Source: Neobacillus rhizophilus (GTDB lineage: Bacteria > Bacillota > Bacilli > Bacillales > Cytobacillaceae). From it: a DNA stretch of 47,500 bases. Both the position numbers and the translations under genes were made by a program. The DNA lies in assembly GCF_018343535.1 (NCBI RefSeq), contig NZ_JAGYPF010000011.1, positions 1-47,500 of the forward strand. Direction: 5' to 3'. The notes under the pieces are model-generated. The model searched no databases, was not told where the DNA came from, and saw only the letters and a program-made list of their open reading frames with translations. Of the stretch, positions 22,943-31,523 are shown one piece after another (positions within the stretch are counted from its first letter, which is position 1; each line of letters begins with the position of its first letter).

Positions 22943-25900
22943 TTACCTTCGTGTTAACTTTATATAATCAATCACAATGGAGCCGGCTTTTGTGGCTTGA
23001 AACCGAATTGGATAGGTGCCTGCAGCCGGGAATGTCACCGCTCCTAAATCGACTGGAATATATTGATTAGCCGTTGAACTAAGTTGATTGACCGCCTCCC
23101 CTTTCGCTTCACCATTTACATATGCTTGAACCGTTGCCCTTCCTGATGTATTGGTCTTATATTGATAAGACACATCAAAAGTGCCTGCCGTTGGAACATC
23201 GATATTGAATTGAATCCACTCGCCAACTGGTACCGAATTGGTTTGCAAATAATAGATTCCATTTGTCGATGAGGTAGAGAGTGTAATGCCAGGGATACTC
23301 TTCGTAACCGAATTGAGCTGCGACTCCCCTTCAATCAATATCTCAAGCGGTACAATAATCCGGTAATTTGCCTTTGTCGTTCCGTCTTCAGCGGTGACAA
23401 CCAAAATATCTCCCGTTTCAAGCGCACCAGAAGTCTTTGGCTGGCCGGAAGAGCCGGTGACAGAATAAGTTTGAGCCGTACCGTCAGTTGACTCAATTTG
23501 ACTGGCCAAGTCAGTTACTGTAGTACCCAAAACCGTCGTAATGGTATTTCCCTCCGTGTCCAGATTGGTAATATTGTCATGACCGTCTCGTTTCAATTGA
23601 ATTGAGGTATTATGCGGATCCTTTACAATTGGCGGATACGCTTGACCATCTGTCACAGTTGCATTGACTAAGTCCTCAAGCGGCGTCAGCTGATTGCCCC
23701 AAGTCTTCTTGTAAAAAGCAGCATTTTTCACGGTAATATTGCTGGAATTTTTTAATTGTATGACACTTGGGTTATTTTCCCCTATAACCATTGTTAAACG
23801 GTCCAGCACCGCATTTTTAACATCGTCTAACACAAAAGCATAGCGATCATCATTTTTCTCAAAATTTGTCGTTACATTTTTGAACGTCAGTCCATCGACA
23901 TGTCTTGCCCAGAATCCGTAGGCAGGCTGTACACCGAAGTCACCAACATTGTACTTGCCAACACCTAGCTCAGGAGGACTGATATGTGAATCAGCATAAC
24001 TGTTGCCGCCCTTTACTAAAATATCGACGTTTTCAAAGTTTACATTCTCGATATAACCGATACTGCGTCCATCCGGCAGTTGCGGACCGCCCTCACCAAC
24101 CTTATAACCAGCAATAATCGGTGTTGCCTTACTTTGATTGGTATAAGGAACCCAGCGCTTGGATGGGTCGCCGTATTGGCTTCCTTGGTAAACCTGTTCA
24201 ATATTTACATCTTTAATGTAAATGTTTCTCACGTGTCCGATATTAACGTTTGTACTTAATAGTTCATCACGTTGCACACCGTTTTCCATAAATTTCATCC
24301 GCTGCGCTTGTCCGCCAATCACCCGGCCCCGATTGGAGATTGAAATGAAGAATGGTGCCCGGGTGCGCCGCATCTGAGCCTCATGGTGGATTGGCCCTGT
24401 TTTGCCTGAATTCAAGTAAATATTTTCAACGGTTGCGCCGTCATTGGTTGAAATCGAGAATCCCGCTTTATTTCCTGCTAATACATAGATGTTATCGACA
24501 TAGGCATTTCTAATGTCGTCAGCTGTTTCACTACCGATTTGGAATAGATTACAATTCGTGTCACCGATAATATTTCGCACATAAAAATCTGATGCGGGTC
24601 TTGTAAATCCTAAGGAAGAGTCGCTGCCTGGCTTGACAATGTCATCGGAAGTTCCTTTAGCATAGATGTTTTTTGCTGTTACATAGCTGCTTTGCATATA
24701 GTCAAAAACATCCCTAGCCTGTCCGCCTTTACCTTTATCATAATAAAAGTCATGTGTATTGATATGGTCCGTACCGGTTGCCAGCAATGCAAAGTGACCG
24801 GCATTATCCACTCTCAGCATATTACTGATATCTTTTTGCTTCACTTCATTTTTTCCATCTTTGTCGATGCTTTTAATATAATATGGCTCGTCAGTGGTTG
24901 GCGAATCAGTCTCTTCATACCACAAATCAAGCCTATTATCTAAACCGCCAAATTCAAAGTTGGTGCTTAGCTTTAAGGTAACCATCTTATCCGTACGATT
25001 ATTCGGTGCGTTATTCATGACCCCATCACTAGTCACAAGATTACCATTTCCGGTAATTCGTCCATTTCCAATAATTTTGACATTGTCGACCCTCTCACCG
25101 AAGAACATACTATTTCTAAAGTATGTGTGGCCAACATCCTGCTTTGTCATGTAATTTTCAGGATCCCGGTATGGCCCTGTATCTGTAGGGGAAGTACCTG
25201 AGCGATAAGCTTTATCTGAAAAATAAGCTGATTCAGGGGCGTCTCCACCTTTCAATGCGGCAATCGTCGCATCTTTATCGACATATAAGTAGACATTGCT
25301 TAGCAGATGTACGGTTCTTACATTAAAGGTGCCATTTTCAAACAGCAGCGTGCCGCCTCCAATCGAATTAAGGTACGCAATCGCATTATTAATGGCTTCT
25401 GTATCATCAGCAGTTCCGTCACCTTTTGCATCCATAAGCTTGACGTTAAATTTTCCTGTATAGAATTTAGCAATATTTGATTCTCCGTTGTTCTCCCCGC
25501 CAGTGACGTCGAGCCTAAAGAAGTATTCTGTATTCGGAGTCAGGTTCTGAACTTCAACTTCTCCACTTTGTTTATCCACTTTTGCAATGCTTTCCGTCCA
25601 GGTTATTCCCTTATCTGTTGACTGCATCAACTTGATGAAGGCAGCATGCTTCGGAGCAGTCCAGCGGAATTTAGCCTTCGTGTAAGTTTCGCTATTTTCC
25701 TTATATGTTAGGCTCTTATCTAAAACTCTATGAAAGTTGCTTATCGTTTTAACCACATTTAAGCTGACAGTACATGATGGACTTGGTAATACTTCCGGTT
25801 CAGAGGTCGTGTAGGAAGCCTCAAACTGATAGCTGCCTTTTTTTATAGATACATCCTTAAAGGTGATTTGCAGATCCGCTCCATTTGCCGGTCTTAAATC

Positions 25901-26692
25901 GAGACCCTTGAAAGTGATGACTTGGCTGCCGTCCTTGTTGTTATCAATCTTGACCGTCCCTACTTTTTGGAAACGATATCCTTCCCCGACTCTGCCGATG
26001 GACTGTGTCTCAAGCCCAGAAAGCTTGACTTCCCCTCTGCCAATTACATTGACAGTGGTGTTATCCATCGTGGCATTTATGCCCTTTGGAACTTTAAGAA
26101 CCACCTCTGTTGCCGGACTTCTCATTCCTGCAAAGAAATTCAATACAACATCCGATTCGGTCTTTTCCGTAATTTCGTTGTCTTCGAGTTCCATTTTGCC
26201 GCGGACGGCACCTTCGATAACTTTAATCTGGTAATCGTAGGAATCCTCTCCTGCCGTTACGGTTAGAACATCACCTTGGCTGATTCCATCTGTCGGTTGT
26301 TTTACTAACCCATTTACATCCTTCACGGCATATGTTTGGGGTACAGCTGCTTTGGAAGTAATTTGATTGAATAGTTCCCCCACTGTTTTGATTTCTAACG
26401 TGGTGCGCCCCTGACCTTCAGGGGTATCGACTGTATAAATAAACGTATCACCCGAAGTAAGCGTAATCGCATCATTGGAGACAGCAAAAATATTTATGCC
26501 TTGTTCTGATGGTATAATTGATAGCTTTTCAGGTACCTTGCCACTGCCTTCGAGTTGATCATTCTTGATTTCTTGGGTTTCAGCGGCAGATGCGGTTGCG
26601 TGAAAGCCTTCCCCGAGTGAGGCTAATACAGTCGAAAATAAGAGCACCAAAAAAGCCATTGCTGAAAATCCTTTTTTCACTATCTTTGTCAT
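22943..26692 (-). CDS. Secreted multidomain beta-helix glycosidase/lyase (GH28-like)
   Basis: A 1249-residue exported protein. In order: signal peptide (about 1-37, FSAMAFLVLLFSTVLASL, then ATASAAE); a bacterial Ig-like/adhesion-type domain (about 50-160); a second beta domain (165-310); a fibronectin III domain (about 315-410); a right-handed beta-helix of the pectate-lyase-3/GH28 superfamily (about 415-1030), opening with DAKGDGTADDTEAINNAI; another small domain resembling the one near 50-160; and a carbohydrate-binding module of CBM6/35 type (about 1120-1249). The GH28 acid pair may be TSDDIVKPGSD, but the usual GHG and RIK motifs are not obvious, so the exact reaction is open. Each neighbouring enzyme also acts on uronic-acid-type polysaccharides. 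The ATG has AAGGGAG upstream. No anchor motif is seen, so it is probably released. Confidence 0.75.
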   Translation of the reverse strand: MTKIVKKGFSAMAFLVLLFSTVLASLGEGFHATASAAETQEIKNDQLEGSGKVPEKLSIIPSEQGINIFAVSNDAITLTSGDTFIYTVDTPEGQGRTTLEIKTVGELFNQITSKAAVPQTYAVKDVNGLVKQPTDGISQGDVLTVTAGEDSYDYQIKVIEGAVRGKMELEDNEITEKTESDVVLNFFAGMRSPATEVVLKVPKGINATMDNTTVNVIGRGEVKLSGLETQSIGRVGEGYRFQKVGTVKIDNNKDGSQVITFKGLDLRPANGADLQITFKDVSIKKGSYQFEASYTTSEPEVLPSPSCTVSLNVVKTISNFHRVLDKSLTYKENSETYTKAKFRWTAPKHAAFIKLMQSTDKGITWTESIAKVDKQSGEVEVQNLTPNTEYFFRLDVTGGENNGESNIAKFYTGKFNVKLMDAKGDGTADDTEAINNAIAYLNSIGGGTLLFENGTFNVRTVHLLSNVYLYVDKDATIAALKGGDAPESAYFSDKAYRSGTSPTDTGPYRDPENYMTKQDVGHTYFRNSMFFGERVDNVKIIGNGRITGNGNLVTSDGVMNNAPNNRTDKMVTLKLSTNFEFGGLDNRLDLWYEETDSPTTDEPYYIKSIDKDGKNEVKQKDISNMLRVDNAGHFALLATGTDHINTHDFYYDKGKGGQARDVFDYMQSSYVTAKNIYAKGTSDDIVKPGSDSSLGFTRPASDFYVRNIIGDTNCNLFQIGSETADDIRNAYVDNIYVLAGNKAGFSISTNDGATVENIYLNSGKTGPIHHEAQMRRTRAPFFISISNRGRVIGGQAQRMKFMENGVQRDELLSTNVNIGHVRNIYIKDVNIEQVYQGSQYGDPSKRWVPYTNQSKATPIIAGYKVGEGGPQLPDGRSIGYIENVNFENVDILVKGGNSYADSHISPPELGVGKYNVGDFGVQPAYGFWARHVDGLTFKNVTTNFEKNDDRYAFVLDDVKNAVLDRLTMVIGENNPSVIQLKNSSNITVKNAAFYKKTWGNQLTPLEDLVNATVTDGQAYPPIVKDPHNTSIQLKRDGHDNITNLDTEGNTITTVLGTTVTDLASQIESTDGTAQTYSVTGSSGQPKTSGALETGDILVVTAEDGTTKANYRIIVPLEILIEGESQLNSVTKSIPGITLSTSSTNGIYYLQTNSVPVGEWIQFNIDVPTAGTFDVSYQYKTNTSGRATVQAYVNGEAKGEAVNQLSSTANQYIPVDLGAVTFPAAGTYPIRFQATKAGSIVIDYIKLTRR

Positions 26693-26801
26693 CCTTCCAC
26701 TCCCTTATTGTTTATTTAACCAGATATCCACTCGCTTATGTTTTGGTTTACATCCTCCTTCCTGAAACAGCCATAGAATTGTTCGGTCCTTCTTGGGAGC
26801 G

Positions 26802-26818
26802 TATACAAAGATTGTATA
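26802..26818. promoter_or_regulatory. Palindrome upstream of beta-helix gene
   Basis: TATACAA-AGA-TTGTATA is a perfect 7+7 inverted repeat, 110 bases upstream of the start codon. It could be an operator; the regulator is unknown. Further out, 26857-26877 has TTTTTAGAAATTTTTAG, similar to direct repeats upstream of the PL8 gene. The rest of 26693-27027 holds only the next terminator. Confidence 0.4.
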
Positions 26819-26951
26819 GCAGATGCCGCTGTGCCATAAGGGGTAGTTTTTATATATTTTTTAGAAATTTTTAGATTATTTGGCTGTTATAATGAAATGG
26901 GTAAAATGGCACATAGGGGGTGGGATCAGTCTGACTTAGAGAGCGCTGGAA

Positions 26952-26982
26952 AAAGAAAAAGCCAGATCATGCTCCTGGCTTT
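26952..26982 (-). terminator. Terminator of response regulator gene
   Basis: On the minus strand AAAGCCAG and CTGGCTTT form a stem with an eight-base loop, followed by TTTCTTTTTCC. It is about 45 bases after the stop codon. Confidence 0.85.
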
Positions 26983-27027
26983 AAGAGATTGGATGTTTCG
27001 TTGTCATTACCCGCTGCGCAATTCTTT

Positions 27028-27783
27028 CTAAACACTGACCTTGCCGCGTTGAAACGATTTGCGAAATTCTGAAGGTGTTTTTCTTTTTATTCTTTTAAAT
27101 GTGTTGCTGAAATATGACAAATCCGCATAGCCGAGACGATGGGCTATTTCTGTTATTCTAAGAGATGTGCGTGTGAGCAGCCGCTCCGCTTCGTCCATAC
27201 GCAATTGCTGAACATAATCCAAAAAATTTTGATTCATTTGGCGCTTAAAAAGCTGGCTTAAATAGCTGGGATTCAAGTGGACCTCCTTTGCTGCCTCCGT
27301 CAAGGTCACTTCACCTGGCACCCTGGATTTGATGAACTCTACCACATGTTCCACAGTGGACTTTTCCAATGGATTTGGATCCGATTTCCCTTCACTCTGC
27401 TCAACGAAATCCACACAAAGATTGAGCCATCTTTCTAAACAGACCGCCATTTCCTCAACTTCTACAGGCTTTAGTAAATAATCGAATGCACCTGCCCTTA
27501 GAGATTGCTGGGCATAGGAAAAATTATCGTGACTGCTAATCATCACAACTGCTTGTCTTTGATTGACCGAACGCAATTGCTCCAAGAATGTTAAGCCATC
27601 CATGACAGGCATCCAAATATCCGCCATAATTAGGTCTGCATGATTGGTTTTCAGCCAGTGCAGCGCTTCTGAACCATTGCTGCTTTCGTGGCAGACCATA
27701 ACCGGCAGACCAGTCTTTTCGATAGTCCGTCTGATGGCGATCCTTCCCCATCTTTCATCGTCTACAAGTAATATTTTTTTCAT
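27028..27783 (-). CDS. YesN-type response regulator (REC + AraC HTH)
   Basis: A 251-residue two-component regulator. The receiver domain (about 1-120) has the acidic pair LLVDDE, phospho-acceptor Asp55 in LIMADIWMP, and Lys in YLLKPVEVEEM. The C-terminal AraC-type DNA-binding domain (about 145-245) shows LNPSYLSQLFKRQ and ITEIAHRLGYADLSYFSNTFKR. TAGGAGG is eight bases before the ATG. Such regulators normally pair with a YesM-type sensor kinase and control polysaccharide-degradation genes, which fits its position between two large secreted enzymes. No kinase and no ABC sugar transporter is present within this window, so it is an orphan here. Its targets are inferred only from location. Confidence 0.92.
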   Translation of the reverse strand: MKKILLVDDERWGRIAIRRTIEKTGLPVMVCHESSNGSEALHWLKTNHADLIMADIWMPVMDGLTFLEQLRSVNQRQAVVMISSHDNFSYAQQSLRAGAFDYLLKPVEVEEMAVCLERWLNLCVDFVEQSEGKSDPNPLEKSTVEHVVEFIKSRVPGEVTLTEAAKEVHLNPSYLSQLFKRQMNQNFLDYVQQLRMDEAERLLTRTSLRITEIAHRLGYADLSYFSNTFKRIKRKTPSEFRKSFQRGKVSV

Positions 27784-27854
27784 TTCTCATGCCTCCTAAT
27801 TCATTACCGGGGCGGAAACGGCAATTTGATATCAACAGGACTCCTTCGGAATGC

Positions 27855-27950
27855 TTATATTTGGTAATCCGAAATATTATCCATGTAATATTCAGACGAG
27901 TTAAACCACTGTAAATCGCCGCAAAACAGGTTTAGTTTTTTGAAGCGCTT
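27855..27950 (-). pseudogene. Possible C-terminal remnant of a carbohydrate-active protein
   Basis: The 470-base gap upstream of the response regulator contains, on the minus strand, a short open stretch reading KRFKKLNLFCGDLQWF then NSSEYYMDNISDYQI and a stop. The WFNSSEYYMDNIS part looks like the last strands of a beta-sandwich carbohydrate-binding domain, without any start. This may be what is left of a deleted gene. It could also be chance. A near-cre site lies at 27941-27954 (TGAAGCGCTTTCAA). Confidence 0.2.
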
Positions 27951-28197
27951 TCAAACTGATGTAATACTGCTGTTAAGCCAGATCGGATTCAATTAGGCTA
28001 GAATGATGATAGGAAAGTTTTTATTGCTCATCGATATCTTTTGCAGACAATCCCAATCTTGTATATGAAATCCCAAATCTTTGATACTATCATATTATTT
28101 TTAAATTATCTGTCAATGCAACTTTTTGACTATTCTCCCCAGTGGATTAATCTAGAACAATAAATAAGGTCCTTTCAAGCACTTTTTCCAATTGAAC

Positions 28198-28228
28198 AGA
28201 AAGCGGGCATTTATAATCCCCGCTTTCT
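28198..28228 (-). terminator. Terminator of alginate-lyase family gene
   Basis: On the minus strand AGAAAGCGGG and CCCGCTTTCT form a 10-bp stem with an 11-base loop. The following T content is weak (GTTCAATT), but the position 25 bases after the stop supports it. Confidence 0.7.
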
Positions 28229-28253
28229 AGTTCAAGTCACGATTTATCTGGAT

Positions 28254-31200
28254 TTACTTATCTTTGCCACCAGGAAAGTCAACCCGTTTCACATTGATAT
28301 GATAGGTTTTTGGTTCACCTTTCTCCGGCGTCACTTCTATATAGATTGGATTATCGCCAATTTTTAATAGAATCGGCTGCAACTCAGAGCCAGCCACACC
28401 ATTTACCTTCACTCTTGCAGCAGCATCGGCGGTAACCGGTGTAATCTTAATTCTGTTCATATTTCGTTTCAGATTAACTGTATACTCAGTTACATCCGCA
28501 TTAAACGAAGGAGACAATGTCCCCTCGCTAAGGATCAGCCGGCTCAAGTCAGCATTCGTTTCCGACGGAATAGCAGATACTTCAACATCATCCAGGTTCA
28601 TATATCCGATACTGGAGCTGTCTAATCTGAATCTGAAAAGGAAGTTCGGTTTATCAAAGTTATTTGGATTACTAATCGTAAAAGTGAACGGAGTTTTGGC
28701 ATACGTATCAGTCAGTTCCGAATGACTGCTGTCCCTGAGCAACTCACCTGATGTATTCCAGGTATTCCCGTTATCAACTGACCATTCACCGACCAATTTA
28801 TAGCCATTAGATTTATTTTGTGTTCTTGCGTTAAATGAAATGGTCAAATCCTTATAGCCTTTCGTACTTACATTCACCGTGGCAGTAGACCCGTTTGCTG
28901 AATCCTTCAACAGCCTTAATGCTGCCGGCATCGACCGGGTATGGGTTGAATTCCCATCTTTCACAAAGATTTGCGCCGGGGCTTTGAATTGGCCTTGATC
29001 ATAATAGCCTTGATACCATGTTAGTGGTTTACTGTCAGCTGCTACTTGTGGGAATTTTTCCATAATATCGAATAAGCTGACACTGCTATCCTGTGATAAT
29101 ATTTCATCAATTCTTGGATCGGACCTGAATTCAGTGAAGCCGGATTGATAAATTTTAACAGGAAACTTTTTGTCGGATTCTGTTACCTTTACCGTATATG
29201 TCTTTGTTGAACCATTTGGCGATTCGACTGTATACTTGACAGGGGCCGTAAAATCATTGGCCGTTTCACCGCTCACTTGCACGGACTTGCCTACTTTTAC
29301 ACGCTCCCCGGTTGTGATAAAGGAGGCAACTAATCCTTTTCGTTCCGTCCCCTTTGGCACCGTTACGTTGATCTCATTACCGTAGATGGTTCCAACCACA
29401 GGGGTATATAATTCCCTGAAGCTAAACGTGACGATTTCTTTCCGCGGGCTTCCCCCAGGGAGAACCGGTGCGACCAGATTTGCCCGATGGGTGGTTAACT
29501 GGTCTTTTAGCATGATATCGGATGCACTCCAGTAGGAATCTTCCCCGAACTTGGCAGCCGCTTCCCGCAAGTATGTAGAGAAAATCCTTTCGTCCTCTTG
29601 GGCCTCGAGTTCATCGTATGGCCATCCTGCGAAATCAACTACATAAGGAGTAATAAAGTCATAAGCCTTCCGGATTTCCCCTCCAGCGTTCCAAACATCT
29701 ACTCCTACTTGATCACCTATCACTGCCAGCATGGTAAATGGGATCAAATTAAAAGTGAAATAATGGAATGGCCGCGTTCTCCGCAGCTCTTCAGGCATGG
29801 TCCCATCGTCCATAATTTGCTCCGCCATCCGCGGAATTGTTGTTTCTTGTAAGTAATTCTTGGCTTTAATTTTAGCACCCAGATAAAGATTATAGGCTGT
29901 GAACTGGGCATCAAACCAGGTGCCATGGTTATTGGCGGTATTTTTCTCGTCCTGAGCCACTGAATTCGTTTCCAGCCAGTTCGTATATTCTGATAACCAG
30001 GTCTTAAACTCGATGGTGTCGTTAGTCGTCCAGCTGTTCGAAGGAGAGATGAGCTGGATGTCATCAATGATATCCAGCAATTTATCCGATTCCAGTACTC
30101 CTTCCTTACGGCCGTCGGTTACGCCTGGAACACCCTGGGCATACCTCATGTTTGGATTCATCTTGGTTTCTGGATTGATAAACCAGGTTTTTAAAAGCAG
30201 CGACGCATGTTTAGCGTACTCTTCCTTATTGGTTAAATAGTAGGCAAGTGACAGTGACGATACGGCATCCCTTAAATCCATAAAGCTCTGCTTATCATAT
30301 TTTTCCGTATAGCCTTCAGGGTTAAATTGGCCATCCCTGTTAATATACGGCATCCCATCCGGTTTTGTAGGGTCCGGCCACCAGTATGGTCCGATACTCC
30401 AATAATCATGAATACTGGCATTAGGAGCGGGGGTCGGTTTGTACGTTACAGAATAAGGACCCTTGGTTAAAGCTGTATCGGCCTCTCCAATTAATTTATT
30501 TACCGCATCAGTATATTCTTTGCTGCCGCTTGTTAGGGATTCTTTCACTTTCGTAAGCTGCTGGAAGTTGATGAGAATCGTGTTTGGCTTTTCCGTTGGG
30601 ATTATCGATAAAATGGTCGCGTCACTTTCCGTTCCATCCTTTGCGGCAGTCTTAACGGCAAAGGTATATTCTTTGCCATTGGCTAGACCGTCAATGGTTA
30701 CCTCACCGACGCCTTTATCGATTATCCTCGTAACCGGGGTAGGATTGGAAGGATCGGAGATGTCTGTTATGATGACCTGATCGAAATCCAAATAGTTAGT
30801 ATCCTGTGCCGGGTCCTGCCAATGAATGATTCCTTGTCCGTTACCGTTGACCACGAATGCATTCGTGACTGAAGCGGTTTTGGCAGGAACATCGTTATAT
30901 AGTTCGAATTCTGATACATTAAAATTTTTTACAGTATCCACAAGAGTAAAGGTTACTTTTACATACCGGCCCTGCACTTGTTGATCAAATGCAGCCGTTT
31001 CTGTTCTGGGACTGTTTGATGCTTTGTTCTCGATTGATTTTTCATAGGCAGCATTCCATATGGAGCCATTGTCATTGTTATATTCAATCTTCACTTTATC
31101 GGAACCTATATTGGTTCCGAATTGCAGGACAGCCTTGTTAAAGGTCTTTACTGACCCAAGGTCCAGAATACACCAAACCACTCCATCCGGTCGGTCAGAA

Positions 31201-31427
31201 CTATTCGGCTGCCACAAAGTTGCTGTATTTCCATCTACAATATTGGCTAATGGATTGCTTCCCGTCATTGAACTAGAAGCATTTAATGCGGCTGCATGCA
31301 GCGCCAAATTAACCTGTTCAGCAGCCTTTGCTGTTTTCATCTGAGCGCCCGTTTGAAACAGCGAAGCAACCAGAAGAATAATCATAAATAAGCTGCAGAT
31401 TCTCCGGAACCTATTTCGTATGAACAT
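28254..31427 (-). CDS. Secreted multidomain alginate-lyase family protein
   Basis: A 1057-residue exported enzyme. After the signal peptide (1-36, LFMIILLVASLFQTG to AKAAE) comes an F5/8-type discoidin sugar-binding domain (about 38-178), a fibronectin III domain (about 185-278), and an alginate-lyase superfamily alpha-barrel (about 280-660). The barrel has SIGPYWWPDPTKPDG near 344-358, Asn500-His501 in ANNHGTWFDAQ, and TRPFHYFTFNL near 551. C-terminal beta and Ig-like domains follow (LSPSFNADVTEYTVNL is a cadherin-like repeat start). The WWPDP and NNHGTW motifs fit the PL38-like branch of the fold, which cleaves uronic-acid polysaccharides by beta-elimination. The exact polymer (alginate, glucuronan or other) cannot be told. 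Start: ATG with AAGGAGG six bases upstream. It follows the PL8 lyase after a terminator. Confidence 0.82.
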   Translation of the reverse strand: MFIRNRFRRICSLFMIILLVASLFQTGAQMKTAKAAEQVNLALHAAALNASSSMTGSNPLANIVDGNTATLWQPNSSDRPDGVVWCILDLGSVKTFNKAVLQFGTNIGSDKVKIEYNNDNGSIWNAAYEKSIENKASNSPRTETAAFDQQVQGRYVKVTFTLVDTVKNFNVSEFELYNDVPAKTASVTNAFVVNGNGQGIIHWQDPAQDTNYLDFDQVIITDISDPSNPTPVTRIIDKGVGEVTIDGLANGKEYTFAVKTAAKDGTESDATILSIIPTEKPNTILINFQQLTKVKESLTSGSKEYTDAVNKLIGEADTALTKGPYSVTYKPTPAPNASIHDYWSIGPYWWPDPTKPDGMPYINRDGQFNPEGYTEKYDKQSFMDLRDAVSSLSLAYYLTNKEEYAKHASLLLKTWFINPETKMNPNMRYAQGVPGVTDGRKEGVLESDKLLDIIDDIQLISPSNSWTTNDTIEFKTWLSEYTNWLETNSVAQDEKNTANNHGTWFDAQFTAYNLYLGAKIKAKNYLQETTIPRMAEQIMDDGTMPEELRRTRPFHYFTFNLIPFTMLAVIGDQVGVDVWNAGGEIRKAYDFITPYVVDFAGWPYDELEAQEDERIFSTYLREAAAKFGEDSYWSASDIMLKDQLTTHRANLVAPVLPGGSPRKEIVTFSFRELYTPVVGTIYGNEINVTVPKGTERKGLVASFITTGERVKVGKSVQVSGETANDFTAPVKYTVESPNGSTKTYTVKVTESDKKFPVKIYQSGFTEFRSDPRIDEILSQDSSVSLFDIMEKFPQVAADSKPLTWYQGYYDQGQFKAPAQIFVKDGNSTHTRSMPAALRLLKDSANGSTATVNVSTKGYKDLTISFNARTQNKSNGYKLVGEWSVDNGNTWNTSGELLRDSSHSELTDTYAKTPFTFTISNPNNFDKPNFLFRFRLDSSSIGYMNLDDVEVSAIPSETNADLSRLILSEGTLSPSFNADVTEYTVNLKRNMNRIKITPVTADAAARVKVNGVAGSELQPILLKIGDNPIYIEVTPEKGEPKTYHINVKRVDFPGGKDK

Positions 31428-31460
31428 GGAATTCCTCCTTCATTTTTTAATCAGCTATTC

Positions 31461-31507
31461 AAAAAAAGGAAACCCTCCGGTCCAAACGTCCCGAAAGGGC
31501 CTCCTTT
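31461..31507 (-). terminator. Terminator of PL8 lyase gene
   Basis: On the minus strand AAAGGAGGCCCT pairs with AGGGTTTCCTTT (two G-T pairs) and a run of seven T follows. It starts 17 bases after the PL8 stop codon, so the alginate-lyase family gene downstream probably has its own promoter or depends on read-through. Confidence 0.85.
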
Positions 31508-31523
31508 AAAATTTTATTGGGTA

